Source of the DNA: Chromera velia
Taxonomy: Eukaryota > Sar > Chromeraceae
Length of the DNA stretch: 25,149 bases
NCBI GenBank assembly: GCA_018398765.1
Contig: JAHBMJ010005884.1
Coordinates: forward strand, 1-25,149
Reading direction: 5' to 3'
The notes beneath the pieces were generated by a model. That model was not told where the DNA came from and did not search any database. It saw only the letters and a list, made by a program, of their open reading frames with translations. The position numbers and the translations under genes are program-made. Of this stretch, positions 10,606 to 20,274 are shown piece after piece (positions within the stretch are counted from its first letter, which is position 1; each line of letters starts with the position of its first letter).

Positions 10606-10637
10606 ATTATATTTTCCTTCAGAAAATATATATAGAA

Positions 10638-10676
<39 letters not shown>

Positions 10677-10680
10677 TTGA
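10606..10680. repeat. Third, short remnant of the duplicated AT block
   Basis: Immediately after copy 2, ATTATATTTTCCTTCAGAAA resembles the ATTATATTCTCGTTCAGAAA of copy 1 (8791 onward) and is followed by TA/CATA microsatellite. This suggests slippage or a further partial round of duplication within the AT block. It ends before the GATTGATTTTGATTGATT stretch. Confidence 0.5.
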
Positions 10681-10810
10681 TTTTGATTGATTGCCAGTGA
10701 TTATATACATAATATATATATACATAATGTAGGCCTAGCACATAAGTGGGGATCTAGTGGGAATGATACAAAGCGGAGTCGACCTTCCTAGCTGAACCTA
10801 ACTACCACTT

Positions 10811-10946
10811 GAAAGTTGAAGCCGCATAATTGGATAAGTCTGAAAGTCCGCGTTGCAGGCGCAGATCTTTTAAGGTGTTTTAAAAGCTGAAGCCACATAT
10901 TTGAATAGTGCCTTAACCGCCTGCGCTGCAAGCGACGGTCTCTTAA
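10811..10946. repeat. Degenerate tandem repeat, about 65-70 bp, two units
   Basis: Unit 1 (10811-10873) and unit 2 (10881-10946) share GAAAGTTGAAGCCGCAT / AAAAGCTGAAGCCACAT at their starts and GCGTTGCAGGCGCAGATC / GCGCTGCAAGCGACGGTC toward their ends. Each ends in a TTAA-containing stretch. Many of the mismatches are transitions. No protein or RNA family is recognised. Confidence 0.55.
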
Positions 10947-11646
10947 AAAATAATGTTGTAAATATACATGATCTTTACTATATTTTTTAAAGTGCTACTT
11001 AGGTTTTGGAAGGTTGCGGGGTCGATTATAGCGGGGTCTGTACAAAAAAAAAAATGTAAATTAGTGGAATTTATTTGGTGATGAGCTATGATGAGCTCTT
11101 ACTAATTTCTCATAATGAATCTCATTCCGTCCTCTTCATTAAATCTGAGCTGCATCACATTGCGAAACAACTTCCCAAACTTGTCTGTCAAGCCCCATAG
11201 CCCCACGGCAAGCCTTTCTCGGACTTATCAGAACAGAATGAATTTCTCAGTGAAAACATGCCTGCACTAAACAGCTTAAAGCAGTTAAAAAAAAAAAAAG
11301 TGTTTGTGGCACAAAGAATACGTGTTGTTCGTTCTCATATTGATGGGGTAGGGGGGCGCCGAAAGGTGTGCTGTTGCTGGGGGGGCGGGGGGCCCGCGGC
11401 CCAGCCGTGGACCTGCATCATTTAGCATATCGTAGCCCCCGGCCATGGTATCTGTTAAGGCCCTTAGCCGCACCTATAGGAAAAAAAAGTCGAATTACCA
11501 ATAAATCGGGTTACATTTGCCTTTTAGGACCCGCTTTCCGGCAACTGTATACAGCGCGTGGCGAACATGCATACACCTTTTGTCTAACCTTAATGTATCA
11601 GTACATATATGCAAAAACACACATGGAAAGGAATTGTACGTAACTA
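10947..11646. other. AT-rich intergenic DNA, no gene seen
   Basis: Contains A-runs near 11044 and 11287 and a GC-rich patch at 11340-11470 with poly-G and GGCCCGCGGCCC. No frame has domain-like content or usable GCAG acceptors linked to coding sequence. No RNA gene recognised. Confidence 0.5.
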
Positions 11647-12022
11647 CCGTATGTTCAATAATTCACCGCAAAATTTCAAAAGATGTAACTTTACAACGAT
11701 GAAAAGTTAGAAGCTAAAACTTTTTGTATGTAAACTCCCACTGATATAGAACCAATCCTTAAAAAATATATGTATTGACACAGCGGAGTCATAAGCAATG
11801 TTTTTTAATGCTTTATGAAAAACTTAGGTTTTTTGTTTGGAAGTCCGATTTTGCATTTTTTTTTTTTCTGATTATCTAAAGATTATGAAGTGCTCTAGAA
11901 AGCAAAAGTACGAATTCCAACCCCCAGCTGCATGTTTCTTTGCACGGCTATTTTAGAGCATCTTTCTTGAATATGTGAGATTTTTTTGAATTTTTTTAAA
12001 ACTCTATTTATTGAACATACGG
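11647..12022. mobile_element. MITE copy A, 376 bp with terminal inverted repeats
   Basis: Starts CCGTATGTTCAATAA and ends with its inverse, TTATTGAACATACGG. There is no coding capacity. The interior is AT-rich with a T-run near 11859-11871. TA precedes the left end but AA, not TA, follows the right end, so the target duplication is not perfect here. Size, inverted repeats and the TA flank of copy B resemble non-autonomous Tc1/mariner-type elements; the superfamily is inference. Confidence 0.8.
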
Positions 12023-12586
12023 AATGCACGCTTGTAAAAAAATTAAGATAAAATGTTTTAACGTACATTCAGAGTTTCTTTCTTATAAATAAAGGCAAAC
12101 TACTCTTAGTTTTTATATATTATTAGAAAAGAGTACTGGGGCACTTTTTTTTAAAAAAATGTGTTTTTAATTAAAATGACTAAAATTATATACTGATCAG
12201 CATACATACCTAGATCAAATTCTTTTAAAATATTAGATCGCACTAAAAGGCCTAGAAGAAAGAAAAGTATCGTAGTATGAAAAGATTTAATTGTTATATA
12301 ACATAAAGTTGTTTACAATCTGTTTGCAAGTCTTTGTTTATGTGAAGTTTAATCACTAAGGTAATGGTACCCCAATGCCTCTACCACCTACTTTGCCCTT
12401 CCCTGGACCGCCCTACAGATGCACCTAATATAACTCTTTGGGAGGGACTGGATCAGATGAATAATGTGATTTTGATATTGTAGGGTGGCCTTCTGCAGGC
12501 TGGCAGCATGCATGCATGCAAGTTTTGACCGGCGCGCGGCCCCGTCTTGTCCTAGCGTGCGCTGAGGCCCGCCGCGGCCCAGTATA
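12023..12586. other. AT-rich spacer between MITE copies
   Basis: 12023-12400 is AT-rich with no coding signal. 12480-12586 is GC-rich with GCATGCATGCATGCA at about 12508-12520 and a GGCGCGCGGCCCC patch, similar in flavour to the GC-rich half of the LTRs. It may be an old repeat fragment. No gene supported. Confidence 0.45.
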
Positions 12587-12963
12587 CCGCATGTTCAATA
12601 ATTCACCGCAAAATTTCAAAAGATGTAACTTTACAACGATGAAAAGTTAGAAGCTAAAACTTTTTGTGTGTAAACTCTCACTGATATAGAACCAATCCTT
12701 AAAAAATATATGTATTGACACAGCGGAGTCATAAGCAATGTTTTTTAATGCTTTATGAAAAACTTAGGTTTTTTGTTTGGAAGTCCGATTTTACATTTTT
12801 TTTTTTTTCTGATTATCTAAAGATTATGAAGTGCTCTAGAAAGCAAAAGTACGAATTCCAACCCCCAGCTGCATGTTTCTTTATACGGTTATTTTAGAGC
12901 ATCTTTCTTGAATATGTGAGATTTTTTTGAATTTTTTTAAAACTTTATTTATTGAACATACGG
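12587..12963. mobile_element. MITE copy B, 377 bp, flanked by TA
   Basis: Second copy in the same orientation as copy A. The left end is CCGCATGTTCAATAA (one transition from the inverted repeat) and the right end TTATTGAACATACGG. TA on both sides (12585-12586 and 12964-12965) fits a TA target-site duplication. By eye it differs from copy A at about eight positions, all transitions, plus one base in the T-run. Confidence 0.82.
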
Positions 12964-12965
12964 TA

Positions 12966-13353
12966 GATTCGATCATCTGTATAGTTTTTGAGGAAGGCGA
13001 TAAAGCACACCATCTAAGTGAAGCTGTTCTAAATTGCTCCGTTGTTTGACTATACTACCAAGCTCAGTGGCAAGTTAAGACATGCCGCCTTACAGAGTCA
13101 GGAGTAAGCCGCATCACGACTGAGTGCGCTTGACAAAGAGGAAAAACGGTCAATTTGATCTGCAGGAACCTCTTTTTGCCCATCTTCTTTCTCTCTACTT
13201 AGCCCCTCTTGTCGTTCTTCAGCACCTGGTTTCTTGACTTCCTTCTACCTCTACTTGAGGATTTGGGACGCAAAATAACGCAAAATACTGTTTATATATA
13301 GTGTGTGTCGCTGTGGATGCTGTAGTATTCGCTTTGAAATATTATGGAGAGGC
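12966..13353. other. Intergenic, no gene seen
   Basis: Mixed-composition sequence between MITE copy B and the minisatellite. No frame of useful length, no repeat partner found elsewhere in the window, and no RNA gene recognised. Confidence 0.5.
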
Positions 13354-13550
13354 TCACCGCGTATAGGTCCAGCGCTTGGTGAGTTCAAGAGGGAGAAATG
13401 TGAGCAGAAGCCGTTTGAGCCTGTAGATAAAGCTAGGTAAGCAAGTGTGTGAATAGAAGCCGTTTGGGGGTGTAGATGAATGTTTGGGCGTGTGGGTACA
13501 CGGGTACAGAAAGTGTGTATGCAGTAATAGAATCCGCTTAGGCCTGTAGG
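13354..13550. repeat. Left part of a minisatellite interrupted by the LTR element
   Basis: Three or so degenerate units carry AGAAGCCGTTTGGGGGTGT-like cores followed by AGATGAATG. The same unit type continues at 17196-18360, immediately after the second LTR, so the array was one block before the retrotransposon inserted. The minus strand can be read as a low-complexity frame, but that follows from the repeat. Confidence 0.75.
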
Positions 13551-14156
13551 TGTTCTGTGCTACTGAGCGCCGCACAGAGATGGTTCAAGGCTAGGCTGGT
13601 CTGAGGACAGAAGCTAAAGGACTGGCCAGAAAGTTCACTTAAAGGCAGGCTTAAGGTTTAAATTCTCAGAGCAACACCTAGAGCTCTATACGACTCGACT
13701 CGATTCAATCTCGATCTATTGGCTAGCTTCTACTCAATCTAATCATGCATGGCTAACGCAGGAGACGTTAGAGACTGCCCCGTCTCCTTTTTATCCTGGC
13801 TTTCGACCATAACAATTAGAATCTCCTCTGCTTTCTCTCTGATTCTGGATAGGACGGCATGTAGAAAGAGACGCCGCATCTCCCAAGTATGAATCCGGTT
13901 GGGGACGCGCATGTATTTAATTGCCACCACAAAAATCAGTGGAACCACATAAATTGGGCCCACTGCGTTGTTTCCTCGTGGCATACCTGGGCATATCGAT
14001 TTGTTCCGGGGCCCTGGGTCCTGCGCGGCCTACTTTGCGCGGCCCTGGCCCATTGCTTTGCCCACGGGTAGCCCTAGGCGCCTGCGGCTGGTCTAAATGG
14101 CTGTAAGGCCCGCCACCTCCCGCGGCTCCTGGCGCGCCCAAGTAGGATATCACACA
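13551..14156 (-). repeat. 3' LTR (606 bp)
   Basis: Compared with the other LTR it has the same length, no indels, and by eye about 35 differences (near 6%) that are all transitions, with C/T and G/A states distributed in both directions. The half away from the minisatellite is GC-rich (GGCGCGCC, GCGCGGCC motifs). Confidence 0.88.
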
Positions 14157-14171
14157 TGCCCCTTCCTTCAC
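14157..14171 (-). other. Putative polypurine tract
   Basis: The minus strand GTGAAGGAAGGGGCA ends directly at the TG start of the 3' LTR. A purine-rich run here is what second-strand priming of an LTR element needs. It may extend further as a mixed AAGGAAGAA stretch. Confidence 0.55.
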
Positions 14172-14661
14172 GGGATTCTTCCTTAAAAAAGAAGAATTTT
14201 ATTTACGCATCACTGCTACGGGCGTGCATATACAAAAAAAACAAACGAACCAAAGAAAAACTGTGGAGACGGAGAGGAACGGTGGAGATGCTTCAAAGAG
14301 ATGGCTCTGACTTATGTTGTTATATTATTATGTAACACTAATGAAACTTCTTTCTATATGCCCCTAAGGCTTCCTTCACAAAGCCTTCCTTACACTTCCT
14401 TATTCTATTTTTCTCCCCTATCTTCTCTTATATATATGCTTGTATAGTCCTTATTGTATAAGCTTGGCTCTTGAAGACTACAGAAGACTATAGAAGACTA
14501 TACCTTTGATGTGCAGTTTATCGTTCGTGCGTGGAGAAGAAGTCTGGTCGCCTCCCCCCCCCCGACGTGACCTTATGCGCCCCCACCTCGAGTAACTGAC
14601 CTAGTTTGCGTGTCCTGCACTAGGTGAATGGTAGCCTTCGATTTGCCTTTCTACCATGCTC
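14172..14661. other. LTR-element interior, no gene seen
   Basis: AT-rich with a short tandem AGAAGACTAT repeat at about 14473-14503 and a C-run at 14563-14572. No coding frame supported. Confidence 0.45.
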
Positions 14662-15116
14662 TTATGTATGATAGTTGTTATGTTGCATGCGTGGTGCCCA
14701 ACTCGTTCCGTCTCGTCTCCTATTCAGATCGAAGTGAGAGATTCGGCCGAGCTCAGACTCGTCATCTAAGTCTTCCTCCTCTTTCATCTTCCACATCTGT
14801 GCACCTTCGGAATCCTCTATAGATACGTTCTTTTCGCATATTTCCTGGTCCTTCTGGATGCTTTCGAGGTCCCCGAAGAGGTCCTCCGAAGCGTTCTCGT
14901 TTTGAGAGGGTTGTTCGTTCCCCTCTGCGTTTGCCTCTCCTTGTTTTTGCGGCTGTGCCTGCTACTGCTGTGGCTGATTCTGTGCATTGATAAGGCTCTG
15001 TCGGTGAGCATGAAGTTCGATTTTGTAGGCCTTCTCTGTCAGGAGGGTCTGTAAGAATCGGACTACTTCCACTCCAGTCCCTCTCTTAATGCTGATAATC
15101 GTGGGTCTCTCTCTCT
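14662..15116 (-). pseudogene. Broken C-terminal reading frame inside the LTR element
   Basis: On the minus strand a frame runs from about 15116 to a TAA at 14664-14662, broken once by TAG at 14964-14962. Open parts are about 50 and 99 codons. The translation looks coding: RGTGVEVVRFLQTLLTEKAY at the start, a Gln/Asn-rich middle, an acidic stretch (EEEDLDDESELG) and a basic end. The TAG falls inside a run of CAG glutamine codons, so one C to T change would explain it. No ATG opens the first half. I do not recognise the family. A gag-like C-terminus is possible because of its position near the 3' LTR, but it could also be a captured host fragment. Confidence 0.5.
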
Positions 15117-15364
15117 ATGTCATTTTCTACACACACACGGAACAGCAAGCAAAAAACGACTAGGTGAGAAACAACACCAGACGCAACATTTATTCACTTC
15201 AGCACATCCACTTTCGGCCGCAGCAGGCATCCCACGGAAAATTTTTCTTTCGCACAAACAATCTTCCCGCTCTCTCAGTGCTAAAAAAAAAAAAAAAAGC
15301 TTTCAACCACCGTGCGTGCAAGAGTCAATCAAATGCCTTCATTATCAACCGAGACAACATACAG

Positions 15365-15860
15365 ACAGACGGGGAGAGGGGCGGATAGAAGAAAGAGGGA
15401 AAGGGAAGGGGTAGATAGACAGAGGAGAAGAGGTGGATAGAAGAAAGAGGGAAAGGGAGTGTAGATAGAAGGGAAGGGGCAGATAGAAGAAAGAGAGAAG
15501 GAGGAGAAGAAACGACACGAGACAAAAGATCGCCAACGGAGCACAAAAGAGATCAAAGTAACCCACCATGTGCAGCACAAGCTTACAGATAGTCGTCCAG
15601 GTCCCAGAAAGCAAGAAAACGATCAGTGTGAATCTGCATGAATACATAAATGGATGCATGATAGAATAATATACAAATACATGAAATGCATGGAAGTTTA
15701 GAGCAGAAAGGATGGGGAGCGGATATAAGAAAGAGGAAAACGGGGGGAATGGATAGCAAATGGAATGGATGGCGAGAAGAAAGAGGGAAACGGGGGGGTA
15801 GAATAGATAGATAGGTGGGAAGGGTGGACAAAAGAAAGAGAGACGGGAGAGGGAGTAGAT
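15365..15860. repeat. Purine-rich degenerate tandem repeat in the LTR interior
   Basis: Recurring GGATAGAAGAAAGAGGGAAA-like units cover about 500 bases with near-complete purine bias on the plus strand. The long minus-strand frames over this region are rich in Ser, Phe, Leu and Pro only because the complement is CT-rich, so they are not genes. Confidence 0.7.
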
Positions 15861-16219
15861 AAAAACAGTAGATAGGCAAACACAGGCGTACGCAAACGGC
15901 AAAGCGAGCCTGAAGGAAGGCCAGAGATGTCGGAAAATGAGAGACGAAAGTGGATGAGCTCAGAAAAGAACGACAGAAGAAAAGAGAAAGATCGAATGAC
16001 AGACGAGAAGATAAACCCAAGCCACATGAAAAATTTTTCTAAATAAAAGACTGACTAGAATTAGTAAGACCCAGCAAAGGGAAGCAGACAGGCAGAGAGA
16101 AGTCACACCTGCAGACAGCAAGCATAGAGATAGAAAGGTGAAGGGATGATCTTGACCATAGCCGTCTATCCGATCTTGACGGTTAGCCTAAACGAAACGC
16201 AGTAACGTGGACTTAAGGC

Positions 16220-16570
16220 CTAAAGGACATAGCCAGGCATCCTGGGGGTGTTCAGAGGCATAGTACCGGGTCCGTCTTGGAAGGTAGAAGGTTGCATCGG
16301 ACACAGATCATCAGCAGGACAAGAGTCTTGCACCTTTATAAAATAAATGAAAGGAATAGAAAGATAGGCATTCACATAAAGAGGCCAGAATGAAAAGGAG
16401 ACGGGAAGGAGAAGATATGTTAGACTGAGCAAACAAGGTCAGGCACACAAGAGAGACCAGACTGACCGATCTGAATGTCGGAGCCCTGACAGTGTATCGG
16501 TACCTGCGAACATTCACAAAATTCAAGGGTAGCCGGCCCCACAAAAATTGGATCACTCAAAATTATGATA
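16220..16570 (-). other. Short minus-strand open segments next to the primer site
   Basis: Just inside the 5' LTR on the minus strand are two short frames with non-repetitive content: one at about 16440-16570 (DPIFVGPATLEFCECSQVP) and one at about 16220-16330 (DSCPADDLCPMQPSTFQDG). Their position fits the leader or start of an element-encoded protein, but no ATG, domain or linking GCAG-type intron supports joining them. Confidence 0.3.
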
Positions 16571-16571
16571 A

Positions 16572-16587
16572 CCACATGGTGTCACCA
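16572..16587 (-). other. Putative tRNA primer-binding site
   Basis: The minus strand reads TGGTGACACCATGTGG beginning two bases inside the LTR. TGG pairs with the CCA end of a tRNA. The tRNA species is not identified. Confidence 0.4.
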
Positions 16588-16589
16588 AA

Positions 16590-17195
16590 TGTTCTATGCT
16601 ACTGAGCGCCGCACAGAGATGGCTCAAGGCTAGGCTGGTCTGAGGACAGAAGCTAAAGGACTGGCCAGAAAGTTCACTTAAAAACAGGCTTAAGGTTCAA
16701 ATTCTCAGAGCAACACCTAGAGCTCTATACGACTCGACTCGATTCAATCTCGATCTATTGGCTAGCTTCTACTCAATCTAATTACGCATGGCTAACGCAA
16801 AAGACGTCAAAGACTGCCCCATCTCCTTTTTGTCCTGGCTTTCGACCACAACAATTGGAATCTCCTCTGTTTTCTCTCTGATTCTGGATAGGACGGCATG
16901 TAGAAAGAGACGCCGCATCTCCTAAGTATAGATCCGGTTGGGGACGCGCGTGTATTTAATCGCTACTACAAAAATCAGTGGAACCACATAAATTGGGCCC
17001 GCTGCATTGTTTCTTCGTGGTATACCTGGGCATATCGATTTGTTCCGGGGCCCTGGGTCCTGCGCGGCCTACTTTGCGCGGCCCTGGCCCATTGCTTTGC
17101 CCGCAGGCAGCCCTAGGCGCCCGCGGCTGGTCTAAATAGCTGTAAGGCCCGCCACCTCCCGTAGCTCCTGGCGCGCCCAAGTAGGACATCACACA
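16590..17195 (-). repeat. 5' LTR (606 bp)
   Basis: Direct repeat of 13551-14156. On the minus strand it begins TGTGTGATGTCC and ends GCATAGAACA. See the other LTR for divergence. Confidence 0.88.
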
Positions 17196-18360
17196 AGTGG
17201 ATGAATGAAGAGAGATAGAGAGAGCAAGCATGTTTATGAGTATGTATGGGTTTGTGAACAGAAGCTATTTGTATGAACATGCGGGCGAGACAAGGAGAAC
17301 AAGTGTGTGAACAGAAGCCACTTAGGCCTGTGGATGAATGAAGAGAGATCAATTGTGTGTCATTGAAGAAAAGCCGCTTGGGCCGCTGGTTAGGCCTGTG
17401 GATGAATGAAGAGAGATTAACTGTGTGAACAGAAACATACAGAAGCCGCTTAGGCCTGTGGATAAGTAAAAAGAGACAGGGAGAACGAGTGTGTAAACAG
17501 AAGCCATTTGGGCATGTGGATGAATAAAGGGAGAAAAGGAGATACAAGGAGAGCAAGTGTGTGAACAGAAGCCGTTTGGGCATGTGGGTGAATGAAGGGA
17601 GATAAGGAGATACAAGGAGAGCGAGTGTGTGAACAGAAGCCGCTTGGGCGTGCGGGCGAAGAAAGAGAGATAAGAAGAACAAACGTATAAACCGAAGCTA
17701 GGAACAGGAGCCGTTTAGGCCCGTGGATAGATGAAGAAAGATCAATTGTGTGTCATTGAATAAAAGCCACTCGAGCCTATGGCTAGGCCTGTAGATGAAT
17801 GAAGAGATATTAAGTGTGTGAACAGAAGCCGCTTAGGCCTGCTGATGAATTAAGAGAGACAGGGAGAGTAAGTGTATGAACAGAAGCCGTTTGGGCATGT
17901 GGGTGAATGAAGAGAGACAAAGAGATACAAAGAGAGCAAGTGTATGAACAGAAGCCGCTTGGGCCTCATGCAGTGAATCAATGAAGAATAATGACGAGAG
18001 ACATGGAGAGCAAATGTGTAAACAGAAGCCGTTTTGGGTGTTATGACGGTGTGGGTAAATGAACACAGGTAAAGAAAGTGAGTGTGTGAAGCGGTGTGAG
18101 TAGGCTAGGTAAAGAGGAGCCGTTTGGCTAGCCGTTTGGGCGTATGGGTGAATAAAGAGGGACAAGGACTCACACAAGCATGATGTTTGCATGGGCGTGT
18201 GGGTACCTGAATAAATAGAGACAGCCTATTACTAAGAGAGAATGAGACTCAGTATGTAAATAGAATTTCAAGCCGCTAGGGCCTGAAATAGAAGTAAACG
18301 AAGAGAGATAAAGAGAGCGAGTGTGTGAATAAAAACCGTTCGGGCGTGGGGATGTGAAAG
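17196..18360. repeat. Minisatellite array, about 15 degenerate units of 50-70 bp
   Basis: Each unit has GTGTGAACAGAAGCC, then TTTGGGC or TTAGGCCTGTGG, then ATGAATGAAGAGAGA and AAGGAGAGCAA-like filler, with variable spacing. The array continues the block at 13354-13550 across the retrotransposon. Minus-strand frames through it (His/Ser/Thr/Cys-rich) are repeat artefacts. Confidence 0.85.
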
Positions 18361-18789
18361 TATTAATAAAAACCATTAACTTTGGGCATGTGGAGAAGTG
18401 ATCGAAGACAGACAAGAAAAATGAGGAAGTAAGTGAGTGAGCAAGTGAGACAGTGAGTGAGTGGATGAGTGAAAAAAGCAAAAATGACTTAGTGAGTCAG
18501 TGACTAAGTGTGTTAGTGAGTGAGTAAGTGGGCACAGTTAACTACAGCAACTAATACAGCAAGCGTAGCAAGCGTATAGTTTTGGTCTTGTATAACGTTG
18601 TGTTCAAACATTTTATAGACTAGTTAAGACTAGCTCATAGTCTCAGTCATAGATGATTTAAAAGAGCAAGTTAATAATAGAAGGTGTATATAATGCTTGG
18701 CTACTACTAGAATAATCTATAAATGAAAGTAAATTAAAGATAATGACAAAAACTTTAAGATTACAGCATGTGTGTCTGTATGTAAAACA

Positions 18790-18824
<35 letters not shown>

Positions 18825-19517
18825 ACTCCGTAAATAAAAAATAAAAATGTAAGTAGATTTAAGCGGGGAGTATTATGATTTTTATTTTATATATTTTTTA
18901 ATTTTTTTATATAAGCAAAAATAATTTGTTAAAGATTTATCAGTAATGTGTTGGTGCGGTTACAATTTCATTTTCTTTTTCACGCTTATTCACGTTAACA
19001 CCATGTGTTAGCGAAGTCTTGTACGTCATTAATTTTCTTATTAGCAAACGAATCTAATAGCAGAGCTCTTCTTATTTCTTCGCCCTTCTCAATCGCCTTG
19101 AAGCCCGTCTAGCCGTCTCCGGCCTTCTGCGGCATTTACAGATACCGCGGCTACGCCTTTGCGCGGCCAACAACCTGTTGCATGTACCACGATTGAATGA
19201 ACGCACCTCTCACCCTATCTCACCCCTGGGGGCCACGGCATGTCCCGTAGGGACATTACAATCATTGCATGGCTGATCAACATCTGCAACATCACCGGCT
19301 GGGTGCGCTTGCAAATCTGAGCTCTTGTTCCGCGATGAGAGGAATCAGAATCATAATCAGATTTCTCAGTTTGCAGAACGGTTTTCTCTGATTTCGTGCA
19401 TGTAGCAGCTGCTGGGTGTAGGGAAAAAATCTAAGCGAAGGGTTTCGAGCAGATCATCTGAAAGGGAACGACAGTCTACTACGGGGAGCAGTGAGGGAGA
19501 CGGCCAATTAAGCTACA
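18361..19517. other. Intergenic region upstream of gene C
   Basis: 18415-18535 holds GTGA/GTAA-type short tandem repeats. 18791-18822 is a (TA)n tract. 18830-19060 is AT-rich. 19080-19330 is a GC-richer stretch without a coding frame, possibly an old repeat. The final 180 bases before the gene C ATG should contain its promoter, but I see no recognisable element. Confidence 0.5.
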
Positions 19518-20161
19518 ATGCGACTCAGCGCATTTCGCTTTGAATTTTTAGCCTCGTGTCTTGTTTTTGCCGCTGTGGCACGTACAACATGGGCGGCGGA
19601 CGAGAAGGAAAGGGAGACGGAAGAGAAGGTTTGTGCGGGGGGGCGCTTTCGTCTGCATGCGTGAGCACAAGTTCATGTTTTTCTGCTCCCGTTGGTGGAT
19701 ACGCTATTTTTGTTTCAGAGGGAGAAGAGGATAAGCCGAATCTACCCGCCGCCACTTGACTGTAATTCAACTCCCTGCTTTCTTATTCAAACCGATAAAT
19801 GTGCCTCACTCTTTGTCCCACTTGGCTGGAGAAGGTGCAAATGCGAGACGCTGTATAACGGGGGAGAGGCACACACAGGAACCGTCCTCCTGTATGACAG
19901 CGTCCTTTCGTTCTCACTCACATTCTCTCCTTGGTCTCCTGAAGAGGCCATTCTGAAGTTCTCACTGTTGCTGCGAAAATCTGTGTGCTCGTGTATTAAT
20001 ATTGATATCTGCGTTGGGTCGATGACAACCTCGCGACTTTCCTTCCTTTCCCGAGAGATCTTCTCTCACCCCGGTCTCTCCCCCCCTTCCTCTCCGGACG
20101 CCCTAACCTCTCTCTCTCTCTCTCTCTCTNNNNNNNNNNNNNNNNNNNNTCTCTCTCTCGT

Positions 20162-20219
<58 letters not shown>

Positions 20220-20238
20220 GGTATGCGTGTGTATGTGT

Positions 20239-20274
<36 letters not shown>

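Larger units (their letters stand above)
13551..17195 (-). mobile_element. LTR retrotransposon, minus orientation, probably non-autonomous or decayed
   Basis: Two direct 606-bp repeats (13551-14156 and 16590-17195), both TGTTCT...CACACA on the plus strand, bracket 2.43 kb. On the minus strand the LTRs start TG and end CA. Just inside the LTR at 16590 the minus strand reads TGGTGACACCATG two bases from the end, a plausible tRNA primer site. Next to the other LTR the minus strand reads GTGAAGGAAGGGGCA, a purine-rich tract. These set the orientation. No reverse transcriptase, integrase or protease motif is visible in the interior, only a broken gag-like or unknown frame. A target-site duplication is not clear (GTAGG at left, AGTGG at right). 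Superfamily cannot be assigned. Confidence 0.8.

Noticed and set aside
15345-16027. Long minus-strand frames rich in Ser, Phe, Leu and Pro
   Set aside because: They are translations of the CT-rich complement of a purine tandem repeat, present in all three frames.
17113-18192. Minus-strand His/Ser/Thr/Cys-rich frames
   Set aside because: They arise from the minisatellite unit; several frames look alike and none has splice or start context.
19719-19900. Possible extra exon of gene C with an EGF-like start (C-x4-C-x7-C-x11-C-x-C)
   Set aside because: Its acceptor would be TTTCAG, not GCAG, and no donor with G at +5 in the right phase is evident. Exons 1 and 2 already join in phase without it. 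It remains possible as a minor form.
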